DNA from: Musa acuminata AAA Group
Taxonomy: Eukaryota; Streptophyta; Magnoliopsida; Zingiberales; Musaceae
Assembly: GCF_036884655.1 (NCBI RefSeq)
Contig: NC_088339.1
Coordinates: forward strand, 27,609,501-27,673,500
Direction: 5' to 3'
Length of the DNA: 64,000 bases
Numbering within the stretch: the first letter of the stretch is position 1; the number at the start of each line of letters is the position of its first letter. The translations under genes were made by a program, and so were the position numbers. The notes under the pieces were generated by a model that made no database searches, had not been told where the DNA came from, and worked only from the letters and a program-made list of their open reading frames with translations. Below, in pieces: positions 11,301 to 23,014 of the stretch.

Positions 11301-12700
11301 TGATGCATTGTATCTAAAATTTCAGGACCACTTTAATCTAATTTGACAGAGGTAATTTCTTGTTTGGTTTAATATTTAAGCAAATAGTAAGCTAGAAACA
11401 ATTATAAAAAAAATTATGAATTAATAAGCTATATTGGAGGGATGTTTAGGCATTGGACCCAAGAACAAACAACTTTCAAATTTGCAATATCAAAGCCATT
11501 AATTGACTGAAGGTTATAATGGGCCAGCCAACAAAACATTGGCATGGGTCTGGCCTACCTATAACAGGCATTTCTCGTTTCATTTGATTGGTTCCAGGTG
11601 GAAAGGATAGTATATGGTGTCTACTGTTTTATTGATCAGGTCAAGACTGCTCGATGTAGCTGACCTGATCAGGGCAAACTTTGTTACATGTAGCATTGCT
11701 ACAATACTAGAGACATTAAGTACCATTTCTGTTCTCATGCATGAGACATTATTTTTTCATATCAACTGCTGCAATCCATGATACATTTGGACACTGAATG
11801 GAAAGAAGTAAGCGGTATCTATTTTCAATTTAGAGTGCTAACTGCTAACCTAGTCACTATCATATTGAGAAAATTTATTTCATGATGATCGATGTTGGTT
11901 TGCTGATGCAGATGAAGCTTCTGCTAAGGAGGAGGCCAGAAGGCATGTACAAGACGGAAGGCTTGCTTATTCAAATGCTGATATAGTTATGAAGCTTGGT
12001 GGATGGGAACCAGATCAGTCGCGAGTTGTTGCTCAGGCTTGTTTAAGTGCACTGAAACAATTAACCCTGTCAGACAGGCAGCTTACAGGTATGGAGATAT
12101 CACTTTGTCGGTTGTTATTATGTTCGAAGTTATACAAATTGGGATCTGCCGTAAAGCAAATTCTTTTATGCCAAGTTGCCAACCATGTTCAAGATAGAAT
12201 TTCATTGATGCACATATGGTTAAGATGCTCCAATGAGCTTCCAGAACTAGCAATCGTTAAGATGCACATATGGATCGTGTAACTTGAAGCTGTAGCATTA
12301 ATTAAAATAGAATAGCTGATCTGAAAAGGACTGCTGTTACTTTTTCTAACTTTTGCACTTCATCACGAGCTTGAGCATGCATTTCGTTGTATCGAAACCA
12401 AATTATGTTATATATAATGGTGGAAGTACAACATAATGCTGCATCTTAGCATCCTTAAGAATTAGAACATTGTTAATCCAAATTAGTTTTTATCTGTATT
12501 AAAACCACTCAATAGTGGTACACACTTGAGTTGTGTGGTACTGTGGTCCTAGTGTTGCTGATTTTTAATCAGGTTGTAACTGGATACGTCTCACAGGTAA
12601 GAAGAGTCTTTACGTCAGATTAGGGTGTCGTGGAGATTGGCCAGACATCAAGCCCCCAGGATGGGATCCATCAAGTGGAGTACACCCTCCTGAGTCCTAA
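5380..12700 (+). CDS. SKL2: Inactive shikimate kinase-like 2, chloroplastic (CS domain + SK-like)
   Basis: Exons: 5380-5631, 7149-7339, 7440-7634, 9146-9207, 10575-10641, 10726-10844, 11912-12088 and 12597-12700. They join in frame to 388 aa, close to the length I recall for Arabidopsis SKL2. Residues 1 to about 80 are a Ser/Leu/Arg-rich plastid transit peptide. Residues 85-165 form an HSP20-like CS domain (FSDGDADVELRLDISK, YIDEDQLVVNLKK). Residues 190-388 are shikimate kinase-like, but the P-loop region 194-205 reads VGDSTEINENVG and lacks the GxGKT/S lysine, so ATP-dependent kinase activity is not expected. The conserved C-terminal signature LGCRGDWPDIKPPGWDPS is intact. SKL proteins arose from shikimate kinase and took on plastid roles; the exact role of SKL2 is uncertain. 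Intron 6 has a GC donor. Intron 1 carries a foldback transposon. The ATG at 5380 was chosen because no upstream in-frame ATG exists. Confidence 0.93.
5866..6515. mobile_element. Non-autonomous DNA element with long inverted repeats (foldback/MULE-like)
   Basis: The left end GCTAATTATATATTACC is matched in inverse orientation by the right end, whose reverse complement begins GCTAATTACATATTACC. The inverted match runs at least 120 bp (CTTAAAAAATTTA, ACTCCATTTATCCTAA) and resumes deeper inside as ACGTAGATGTCGATGCTTTGCATCTGC near 6159 against its complement at 6348-6375. The left arm is longer than the right because of an internal gap. No transposase frame is visible. Flanks GGAAATATG (left) and GGAAATACA (right, offset 5 bp) are a possible decayed 9-bp target duplication, which would fit Mutator-like elements. 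It sits in intron 1 of SKL2. Confidence 0.8.
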
Positions 12701-15700
12701 AAAAGCAATCACGGGATCTTGTGATCTCTTCTCGTTAAGAGAAAAGTCGAAGTTCCAACGAGAACATGCATTGAGAGGTTTGTTTGCCTTGAACTGTCCT
12801 TTTTCATGTGTGTTTATCTGTCATTATTATTATTATTATTATTACGTGTTTATATGGATTTACGCAGCAGATATTTCAATAATTAAAATGTTTTATTCTC
12901 TCCTGACTTCGCCCATGTACAGATTCATATTTGTTTGTCACGTATTTATAACATGAAGTTGATTTCTAATCATATGCCCCCAGTCACATGAACCAATCAT
13001 ATCTCTCTGATCATGTATTGTAGACCTGCTTCTATGCATTGTAGACCTGTTTACAGTGTTATGATTAAAGATGTATTTTTTACAAGGAGGAAAAATAGAG
13101 CATGATTCCATTACTAGAACATCTAAAAGGAGGTCCGAACTGGGAAATCAGGTCTCTAGCTGTGCTAAAATCAGATTCCTAGGTAAATAATGTTGAAGAA
13201 TGTCTTTTTCTATCGTACCCTTTACAAATGCTAGAATGTCACAAAGGATCATAACCCAGCAAACTGAGGGTTGAGTGAATTGACAATGACTATTATTAAG
13301 TCGATTTCTAGGAACACAACCTTATAGCAGTTTCTGCATAAAATCACAAATAAAAAGAATTTTGATTATTTCTACATAAGATGCTTACTTACTTTTTTGA
13401 TTATTTTGATCATAACCCAAAGTAGTTTGTGCCTATGTTTCAGATTGTTCCCCAGAAGTAAATACAAGAAGAATAGACACTCAGCCAGCATTATTATGCT
13501 GTCATCGCCTTAGTGGTCGGGTGAGTGGAAACCACAAAGGGTTGTGGCAACTTTTTATCTTTTTCTCATTCTTCCATGCTTATTTATACACAAAGATTGT
13601 AGAATTGCGGCCATCAAGCAGTGTCTCGGCTTGTGCTTGATGGTGTTTCGCACCTTTCCCACCCAGGGAGGGAGGGAGACAATTTTATTTGAGGGATGAT
13701 ACCCACGAGACGTGGACTGTGCCCTCCACTTGATCGACTATGCCCTCGATGAGATGAACCTGTAGTAGCCCATTGTCCCCACTTCAAAGAGTTACAACCA
13801 AAGAAGAAATATCAGATAGCATAGGTCGAGATCTATGAATTTACCAACCGACTACATTTCGCCGAAATGGAATGTTGTTCTCAGGCACACATCAGATTGT
13901 GTCTGAAACCACAAACCGCATTCGAGAAAAGCTAGTCCGAGACGGATGATGATAGATAGGCTCAATCTAAACAAATCACGTCCATGAATAATTAGTCAGT
14001 GCATTTTTAACTGGTGTCCCTTTTTCTTCAGGACCATGCGAGGATTATTTGCATATTGCACTACGAACAAAATGCCACTAGAATTTTCTTTTATTAAGAA
14101 GCCAAGCAAACGAACTGTTCGAGCTTGAAAGTGAGCAGGTGCCACAGCTACTGCTGGTACAGATCCGCCAAGGCGCTGTACCAATCGCTGCGATTCCACG
14201 TACTCAAGAGCCCCCATCCATTCATGGATGGATCAACCGCCCTCTCCGAGAGAAGAGATCGATGCGACTCTGCCAAAATCCTAAACCCTGGACTTCGGCC
14301 TCCTTGGCTTCGTGTCCTTAGGTGTTGCCTTCGACGAATACGAAATGAAGGTGGCGATCCAACGGACTAGTGACATAGTACTCGCTTGTAGTTAGATCTT
14401 ATGCATTTTTAGACTTACAAAATTTATATTAATATTATTATAATTATAAAAAATAAAATATTTAATATCATTTATCTTACTATTATCGATTTTATCGATG
14501 AAAGATATAACATATCACAACATAAAGAATTATAGATTTTTGTCATTATCGATTTTATCATTAGCAAAATGATCATCTCATGTATTATCGATTTTACTAA
14601 TGATAGCACCACCTTGAGTCATCTTGGTTCCACTGCCTTAGAAAGTCTATTGGCCTCGCATATCTCGTTGTCGCCCTTGTCCAGTCCCAGTTCATCTTTC
14701 TCCGATAATAACCTTTTCTATCTCTCGCTCTTCCAATTGGCCATCGATGCCTATACCTCCGTACCATTGATCTTCGATCGCTCCCATGATGTTCTGCTCT
14801 ATTGCCAATTGGCCATCAACAGGAGAGAGCTTGTGATGGTCGACGAATTGGGCCGCTACTCCTGGGCCTTTGTCGAGGATGTTCATGTCTATGATGTGGT
14901 GTCATGAGTACGACACCATGGGGCCCCCATCTCTAGCTTGCCATAATCCTCCTTTACATGCATTGGGTTGAGGTTGGTGGGCACAACCAGAGAAAAAACG
15001 TGCTACGATCCACTCTAGCCTACGACATGATGGTTGATGTCGTGGATCGACCTGCCTGACATGGCATGGGAGTATGACAAGTGTCGCAAGTTCACACTTG
15101 GCATATTCCACGCCCTTGGTGGCTTCCCCACAACAACATAGCCATAATATAAGGTAAACTATAATTAACCCATAATCTGCTTATATAATTTCTGATAATT
15201 ATTGTACTATAATCATAAAGAATAACTGTACCATCCGATTGAGATTCAACTGTCCAGATACAATCAGGGGTTGTCCCACAAGCATCTCAAAGCTGCGAGC
15301 TATATAGACGCTACTAGCTTCGTGAGAGATTCTAATTTCCAAAAGGCAATTGAGTCGGCCCGAGTTGGGTGGGTTGGAGTCAGATTGGGTTGACATGACT
15401 GTTATTACATAAAACATATCATCCCAACCGTGTCCTACTTAATAAATACGTAAAGGACGCCATTTCTAACTCTCTATTTTTTGGGTCAATTTACATTACT
15501 ATTCTTTAAAAAAAATACAAAATTAAATAAATATATATTTTGTATAAAATGATAATTCTACCATTATGGTTAATCTCCATCAACTAACATTCCATTTGAA
15601 GGTGACAACTACATAAGACTGTTTTACTTGTAATCCACATGCTGCACATTTAAGATCATGACATGGATTCTCCAACATGCAAAAGTGATGAAAAATGCAG

Positions 15701-16734
15701 TTGAGGTCTGATAAAAGCATAATTAAGGTTATGTTATATTTTTTATTTAATCACATACCTCAGATCCAGTAGCTAGAAGAGTCATGCATGCTTTCCGGTT
15801 TCATATGTACATTAACATTAGGACAAGGCATCTCTTCTGGTCCACATTGAAAAGTGCCTGAACAATATCTGCTTTGAAAGGTGAATTCATGAGCATGCCA
15901 TCGACATGATCATCAAGCCTTGGAATGTTTACATCACTTCAAATCCATGGATTTCCAGACCTGTGGATCACTATATGTACTCAGAATACATCTGATCTTG
16001 TTCATTCAGGAGAAAGAACCTTACCATACCTGCCACATGTTATGCCTAGCCATGCCTCAATCCATTTCCTGAACAAAGCATTATACTAGTAAGCCATACA
16101 TAAGACTTGCATCTGGATACAGATTGAGAACTGTAAGTACTTTAAAAATGCTTGGCTAACTTTGTTGAGTATATAAGCACAGTTTAATAAGGTTATGGTA
16201 GAGTGTCAGTTCTTGATGATAATAATACACATAGATGGACTTAAAAATTGAAGACACTCGAGGTCAGTTAAGTGCAGCGGGAAGAAGGAAGGCAACAGGT
16301 TTTGTGTATTGATCAGCAATCTGATGCAGTTCACAACAGAGTCATTCGGATAGCTTCTGCATACCATGTGAGCATGAATCTTGATTTACACAAAAGATTT
16401 TACCTGCAGATCCTCAGTAACATTTCAACATCATACCCAGCCAACGGTAACCTTTCATTAGTGTTCAAGAGCATGATAATGCAACCGAACACCTTTATAC
16501 AGTTTCAAGATCGCAAACTTCTACTGTTCAACAAGGTAGTGGTATTGTTCTACTGTAATGTGTTCACTAGAAAAAAGAAACTTCAAGAGCAAAATTGAGC
16601 CTAGCATTCTGATTATGCACTTATTAAAGGGTTTATATAACATGACAATCATATCAAGTAGAAAATAGATGCTCGAGTCCACCTCAAAACTATTCAGATT
16701 TCAGAGTACCTTCAGATGAGATGAAACCCAGAGA
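12701..16734. other. Intergenic region between convergent SKL2 and ASHH3-like genes
   Basis: There is no supported gene. It holds the 3' flank of SKL2, a short (ATT)n run at about 12823-12843, a transposon-end fragment at about 14385-14520, and small open frames at 13996-14370, 14569-14907 and 16272-16598. Those frames have low-complexity or non-conserved translations and compete with open frames on the other strand. The stretch 15480-16700 is the 3' flank of the minus-strand SET gene. Confidence 0.6.
14385..14520. mobile_element. End fragment of the long-inverted-repeat element family
   Basis: The text TTGTAGTTAGATC, TTTTTAGACTTACAAAATTTATATT and ATCGATTTTATCGATGAAAG aligns in order with the left arm of the element at 5866-6515 and with the copy at 63801-64000. 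No matching right arm was found nearby, so this copy is truncated or strongly diverged. About 100 bp downstream (14545-14600) a second ATCGATTTTA segment repeats, which may reflect a nested duplication. Confidence 0.55.
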
Positions 16735-19700
16735 TCATAAAAAATCCCAATCTTCCTTTGACAGATCAACGTTTTCAACCCTCTCATCCTCTGTGATTAT
16801 CTGGTGAAAAGATATAGGGTCAACTATACAAGAACATCTCATATTATTAGAAATAATCTATGAACAGGATTCCTTACAGTGTGTTTTCTAGAATAGCAAT
16901 CAAATTCCAGTATAACTCCTCCATAATACCTGCAATACTTGATACTTGACCTTTGTACATTAACAAAAAAATAAAAAAACTTCAAGGAAAATGAATATTT
17001 GAAAATGAGCACAAATGTGATACCATAGAACACAACCAGAATAACTGGCTCTATAAGGCTCTACTTGGATCCAATGACTTCTAACATAGTGGTGCAAGTT
17101 TTTCGATATACTGCATGTCCCTCGGATGTCAATGTTCAATAGTGTATGCTTACTGGCAAAGGTTAGCACAAGCCCAATGTCAGCCACACATCGCATTGAG
17201 CTTCACTACCTCAATTATTACTATAGCTAGGAGGCCTATAGATTTGTTCTGCTTAATTTGGCCATTCGGGATACAGACCTAGGACATCATGATCAAGCAA
17301 CCAAACCCAGTTCGACATAAGTTAGTATATGTCTTGGACATTTTCATATATACGGCACAGTATCTTTTTTTCGTTCTTAGATGATCTCATTGTTGACACC
17401 GTTCATCATCTTCAATACTTCATAGGAATTGGTTGTCAAATAACAATTAGTCCAGACAAGATCATGTGGCCAGGCTCTCACGAGTCTACATGTATAAAAA
17501 TGAACTGAATTTCAAATATGAAGACAGATAAATTGGTGCCATACACATATTTGATGCAAGAAACATTTGAAGCTCTAGCGTCAATCATAAAGGGATCTAG
17601 GATGGACTCTCACAGCCAAGAATTATCAAGCAAAAGAAGATAAAAGGACGGAGAACAAGACCGATTTTATTCATTTATCTGATCATTAAGAATCATTTTA
17701 GACCTCATGACTCTAGTCAAAACCCCCATAAACTCCCAAATAACTTCCATAGGGTCCTAGTCATATAATCCTATTTTTCATCTGTCACCACTCATTTTTC
17801 CATTACCACTCACCATTCATTATCTCGTCAAATTTTAACAAATGGGGATATGTAACCGGTGAATTTGGACTAAAATTTTTTCCAACTATTAATAATGCTA
17901 ACTTCTTATCTGTGACATGTGACATGACAAGCACCACAAGCTGTGAAGTAATTGGAGCCCAACCAACATATGGAGCATTCATATTTTGTTATGGTTAGTC
18001 ATCCCTAAATTCCATAAAAAGAAATGAGAAAAACCAGTAAAAAGTATATACAGTTTGCAGCTTTACCTCATACAGGTTATCAAAAGATGATGTCTGAAAG
18101 CATGTAGTTAGAAAGAGACATTTGGTACCTTTTATACTGAGGAGACCAGATTCGTACAACTTCACAGATGCAATTATGGAACTCACTCTTTCTTTTGCGA
18201 GCAACAAAAGATGGTGATCCTTCTGGTTGAACAAGAAAGAATGCATCGATCATATGAGTAAAGCATACACACGAAACACAGTACATACACAACTTTCTTA
18301 ATCCTAAAATGCTATGATTTTATGTAGATAAAACTACATTGATCAAAAGCATGATTTAATGAACTGGATTCTTCCTTACCCATATTTAATCTCCCACTTT
18401 CCAGATTCTGTCAAACAGCATTTCTGAAAGTTAATTATTTAATCATCATAGTATAGACAAACTAGCATGAAAACTGAACAATAAAAATGCAGTTGTACCA
18501 ACTTATAATGATCACAATTAAGATGTTAAAAAAATCACAGTGATACCCTAGATTAGAACTTGCAAAATTTATTAATAAAAATGTGACAAATCACACAGAA
18601 CATAAACTGAGTAAGAAACAAATAAAGGCAAATTTCTATTTATATAGATCAACAACGGTGTTTGAACATAATATAAGAAAAATATCAACAGTGGCATCTA
18701 GGTAAGATATAGACACAAGCAAGGCACACAATTTGGTCGGGAAAACCTTTCTTGCATGCTAAGGACCTAACCCATTATAAAGATCTTAAGTTCAGCTCCC
18801 ATCCAATATCATAGATTGATCAGTCAACCATAAGCCCTATTCCAGTTAGGATCAAACTTAAGGCCAACTCTGAAATGATAAAGTGTAGATTTCTCTTCAC
18901 ATGACCTCAGGTTGCCTTGGCAATTAATGAGGCTGGTACATAGTAGCTGAGACTTTTTTGATATAGCGAGTTTACGTGATTATTCTTTTAAGTCTTCGTA
19001 TCTTGGTCTGGTGTTACACCATTTATTTCATCCTAATCCCGCTTATGCCAATGCTCTTAACTTTAACATCCATTTCCAATATTCTGTCTCAGGGTTATCC
19101 CACTTTACCCTCATTAATCAAAACAATATCAACAAAGATTTACATTATTAAGGAATAGCTTCTAAAATGAAGTAGTACCAAGTAACAGTAATGATAGACT
19201 GATTTATATTACCCGGCAATGTCTCTTTGACTATAAACATCAAAAATATGCTTCCAGCAATCAAAAAGAAAGTACATAGTCATGATCTCTAAAGCATGGA
19301 ATTGTTCTCTGATTAAGGAATTAACTCAGTCAGTGTTGAAAGCCTTTCATTTTTTTATCTGAACATTCGTAAGTTCCGCCTGTTTAAAAAATACATAACC
19401 CGTTGGATATTTTCTTGCTCATGATGGAGTTTTCCATGTATGATAGTAAGCATCTCTTTAGATTAGAATACCATTTGCAACCCATGAGTAATAAGAGCAT
19501 CAAGTTTTTGGTTAAGAGAAAAACATTGGTCTCCATGCTTGATAATGTTATCTTTAGATCTTTAAACCAATGATAATTTGGAGCTTGACAAATGAAATTG
19601 TAGCATAAGAAACTTACGGCTTTTCCATACAGAAGTGCTTTTGAATTGGGAGAGGAAGCTGCAATCTCACAAAGAACTAGTTGCAAAGCAGTGTCTGAAG

Positions 19701-22696
19701 AAGAAAATTTCAGCTTGCTAGGCTTGTTTCCCAATTTCTTCCTGCAACCTACAGAACCACAGTAGCAATCTTGATCTGCTCCAAATTGTACAAACCTGCA
19801 AATCTAATCGCACTGGTTATTTTATTCAGAAAACACCAGGCATAAGCATTATCTATAAAATGTTTTTGTGACAAAAACCATGACAAACACAGTATGTAAA
19901 AGAGCATACTGATAATCATATGTTAACTCCTCTCCCTTCTTTATATCACGAGTTGCAAATATACCAATGCGTATTTCACCATCAATTGTCCTATAAAAGG
20001 AATAATATGAGACAGTTTTTTTATTTTTAGTTCAACTGACTGCATGAGAGAAGTATAGAAGATAACCATTTCTGCATCTCAGTATTCGGCTGGCAGCTAT
20101 GATTTATAAATCTAGACTTGTTTCCCTTGTATGTAGCATCAATGACCATGTCCCTGTTGATCTCACACAGGTAAAAATTCGTCTCACCACAATGCTTCAT
20201 TTTCCACAGCCTTTCTTCACAAGTTTTGTCATCAATTACTGAGAAGATTTAGAAAAGGAAAGAACATTTAAATTATAGAACTATGAATATCTCTAATTTG
20301 ATAATATAGTGATCCTTGTCATGTATTTACCTTCACCAACATATTCTATCACAAAGTCTCCTTGTCTTATATCCTCCTCGGTTACTACCCCAGATCCACA
20401 TTTTTCTGTCTATAAATTATAGATCAGATTAATATAGTACAATATTTATATATTTAATCTGAAGAGATTACTTCAAAAGAACGAAAGAAATGACAAATTG
20501 AGAGAAGCTGCAATTGTCAAGCTCATTATTTGTTCTTTCAATTAAAAGAAAAGATAAAATCATAAAACAAAGAATTCTGATTTTCTCAACTCTAATATAG
20601 ATGCAGATAATATTTAGGATTTAGAGGTAATTAGTACTTCCAAGCTAAGCAAAGAAAAGGTTGCATGAAGTATCATAAAACTTAAGTTACATGTCCTAGC
20701 AAAGAACCTTGAGATTGAGTTAAACAATGCGGGAGTGAGATTTGTTGTAATACTAAGGACATGACCAAAGCATGTTATTTTACATTAGTAATAGAAGAAG
20801 GCCAAGGAGGAGAGGAGAACCCTACAACAACTTTATCCTTTTAAAGAAAGGGCTATTGAACACATATGCTATGGCAAATATATGAGAGGATAGAATTTGC
20901 TGAAAAACCTACATGTCGTGGACAAGTGAACTCCTACCTATAATTCGCATACACTAACAGCCAGCTTTAAGTCTTAGATATAAACGGACAGTATACTCCA
21001 TATATTGTTTGCTAAAAATATCATTTTAATTTACAAATGTAAATTACAGTTTCGTTATTGATAAGATTTAGGGAGATCAGTTTGCAAGCCAAGACCTAGA
21101 ATAAGTAGGAATTGAGATGACAGACAAGAAATGTAACTTCGATACCAAGTTACCAGTAACCAAGGAAAATTGAAATAAGTGGTCAAGAAATAAAGATGAA
21201 GTGAATATCCTTAAGAATAATAAACAAATTAGAATGCATATCAGGTGTGTTGCTCAACCATTAAATATATATTCCAAAGAAAATTTTTGTTAACTACAGA
21301 AGGAACTATGCTTTCTAGTTGACATACTCAATGTTTATAAAAAACCAAAAGTTAATATAACTTAGAGAAGAATGACGGATGCTTGGTACAAGAAGTTCAA
21401 TTGTTTGATCTCATTGGAAGTAAGACAAAGGCAGAAAGAATAGCATGATCACATTTGAAGTTGAAATGTCTGAGTGAATCATAATTACCATACTTGAACA
21501 GTTGGAGGATCCACGTAATCCAAGCAATCATTGAACAAATTTGGAATAAGGGTAACAGTAGAGATGGATAGAAAATGGTATTAGAAAGGATGGACAGGAA
21601 ACAGATCCAGCCACTGGTTTTCTTGCCCAACCATTTCCCGTGTGAACTATGGAAGAGCACACATCATACACAATAATTCCCTATTAGTCACAAAATGCCA
21701 TAGAGATGAATCCTCCAAAGAGAATATCAAGCAAAAGGGGAGAACAATTCCATCTGATCGAGATTTGTACCTCAATTAACTTCATTTTCTTCACTGGCCG
21801 ATACTGGAACGGTTTGTTCACACATAGATTTCCACACTTGCAACTTTGAGAACAACAAGACAAAAGCATCCTGTGGAACCAAAGAGAGCTTCTTCTGAGT
21901 GAATCTAAAGCTAGTAATGGAAAATGATAAAAATAAAACGCACACGAATGCAAACTCATTACCATATGGCTAAGTTGAAGAAGATTGGTAAGTACATGGA
22001 AAAGGAGAGAATGGAGTATATATGCAGCCCAATTCAAAAAAGCATCCAAGTTGACATATGCTCCACCATAAAACTTACCCACAGAGGCAATCTCTGCCGC
22101 AAACAACCGAATTTCCCGGTGATGGGCTGCAGGAGCAGAAGATGCCATCATCTGCCGCACGCCTTTTTATCCTTTTAGTGAGATAAACATCTACTTTAGT
22201 CAAGAGAAGAAACATTTGTCCATCAATACAAGATAAATATCTCCATTCTTAATCTTTTCCCTCCTGACTTCTCTTAGCTTATTGTTTCTATCACTCGGAT
22301 TCGATGCCATACAGGACATGCATAAACATTTAAACTGGTGCATGGCAAGGGGAAAAGGGATCAGCGAGGGGGATTCGGGTATGGGAAGGATACTGCGCCT
22401 TATGAAGTTGTAGGGCGCTGATTTCTGCTTCTTCGACCAGTCCGGCAGCTGGAAATCCACGGGCTCCTCGTCTCCGAGCTGTTGCATCAGCTGTTGGAAT
22501 ACCGTTCCGCCACTGCCGCCGCCGCCGCCGCCGCAAAAGATCTGCCCTCTCGCGCAAGAAGGAGTAAGAAGGATCAAGAATATACATGAATTCGTCAATC
22601 TCAGGCAAAACAAACACACCAGGAAAGGAAAGATGAAACGATTCGCCCATCGACGAAGAAGATCGCATTCGGAGGACAAAATACCTTGTTCTTCAT
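16735..22696 (-). CDS. ASHH3: Histone-lysine N-methyltransferase, ASHH3/SDG7 type (AWS-SET-postSET)
   Basis: Exons on the minus strand: 22696-22685, 22541-22394, 22190-22079, 21870-21771, 20409-20331, 20238-20067, 19990-19910, 19795-19618, 18407-18380, 18222-18129, 16929-16878 and 16800-16735, giving 373 aa (Arabidopsis ASHH3 is similar). The N-terminal family block FQQLMQQLG / SAPYNFIRR comes first. A cysteine-rich AWS region spans about 67-112. The SET domain spans about 125-235, with RFINHSCQPN (193-202) and ELTYDYQ (229-235), the AdoMet and lysine-channel motifs. The post-SET cysteines are CYCGSVGC (245-252). The family probably methylates histone H3, likely K36, in the nucleus. Residues 304-373 form a Tudor-like tail (RYYGGVILEFD, DLSKEDWDF). 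Exon 1 is only 12 nt and exon 9 only 28 nt; exon 9 was placed because it alone restores the frame. ASHH4 is a close alternative name. Confidence 0.9.
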
Positions 22697-22982
22697 GACC
22701 GAGATGATCAGATCGCAGTTAAGGGCGTGTGCTCAAGGGAATCGAAGCCGACGCCATTGCTGCGGTAGAAATGGAGAGTGTGGGATCGAAGAGAGACGCC
22801 ACGGCGAAGTCGTTCGGATCACCTTTGCGTTGCACGCCCGTTCCACTTCGGTGATGATCACTCGTTCCGTTCCGAAACAACGAGGACTCCATATGTGGAT
22901 CGAATACGATTGAAGCCCAATGGGCTTAACCTTTTCACCGCATAAATTTCTTTAATTATTTAATATTTCTATTTAAATATTA

Positions 22983-23014
<32 letters not shown>

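Noticed and set aside
18391..18418. Alternative 47-nt exon starting at the upstream acceptor (about 18426) of the SET gene
   Set aside because: It leaves the next exon out of frame with a stop after 12 codons. The internal acceptor giving 28 nt restores the frame.
22200..22679. Unspliced 159-codon minus frame at the start of the SET gene
   Set aside because: It reads through two introns. Splicing to MKNK-IFCGG and then to NVYLTKRIKRR gives the conserved N-terminus.
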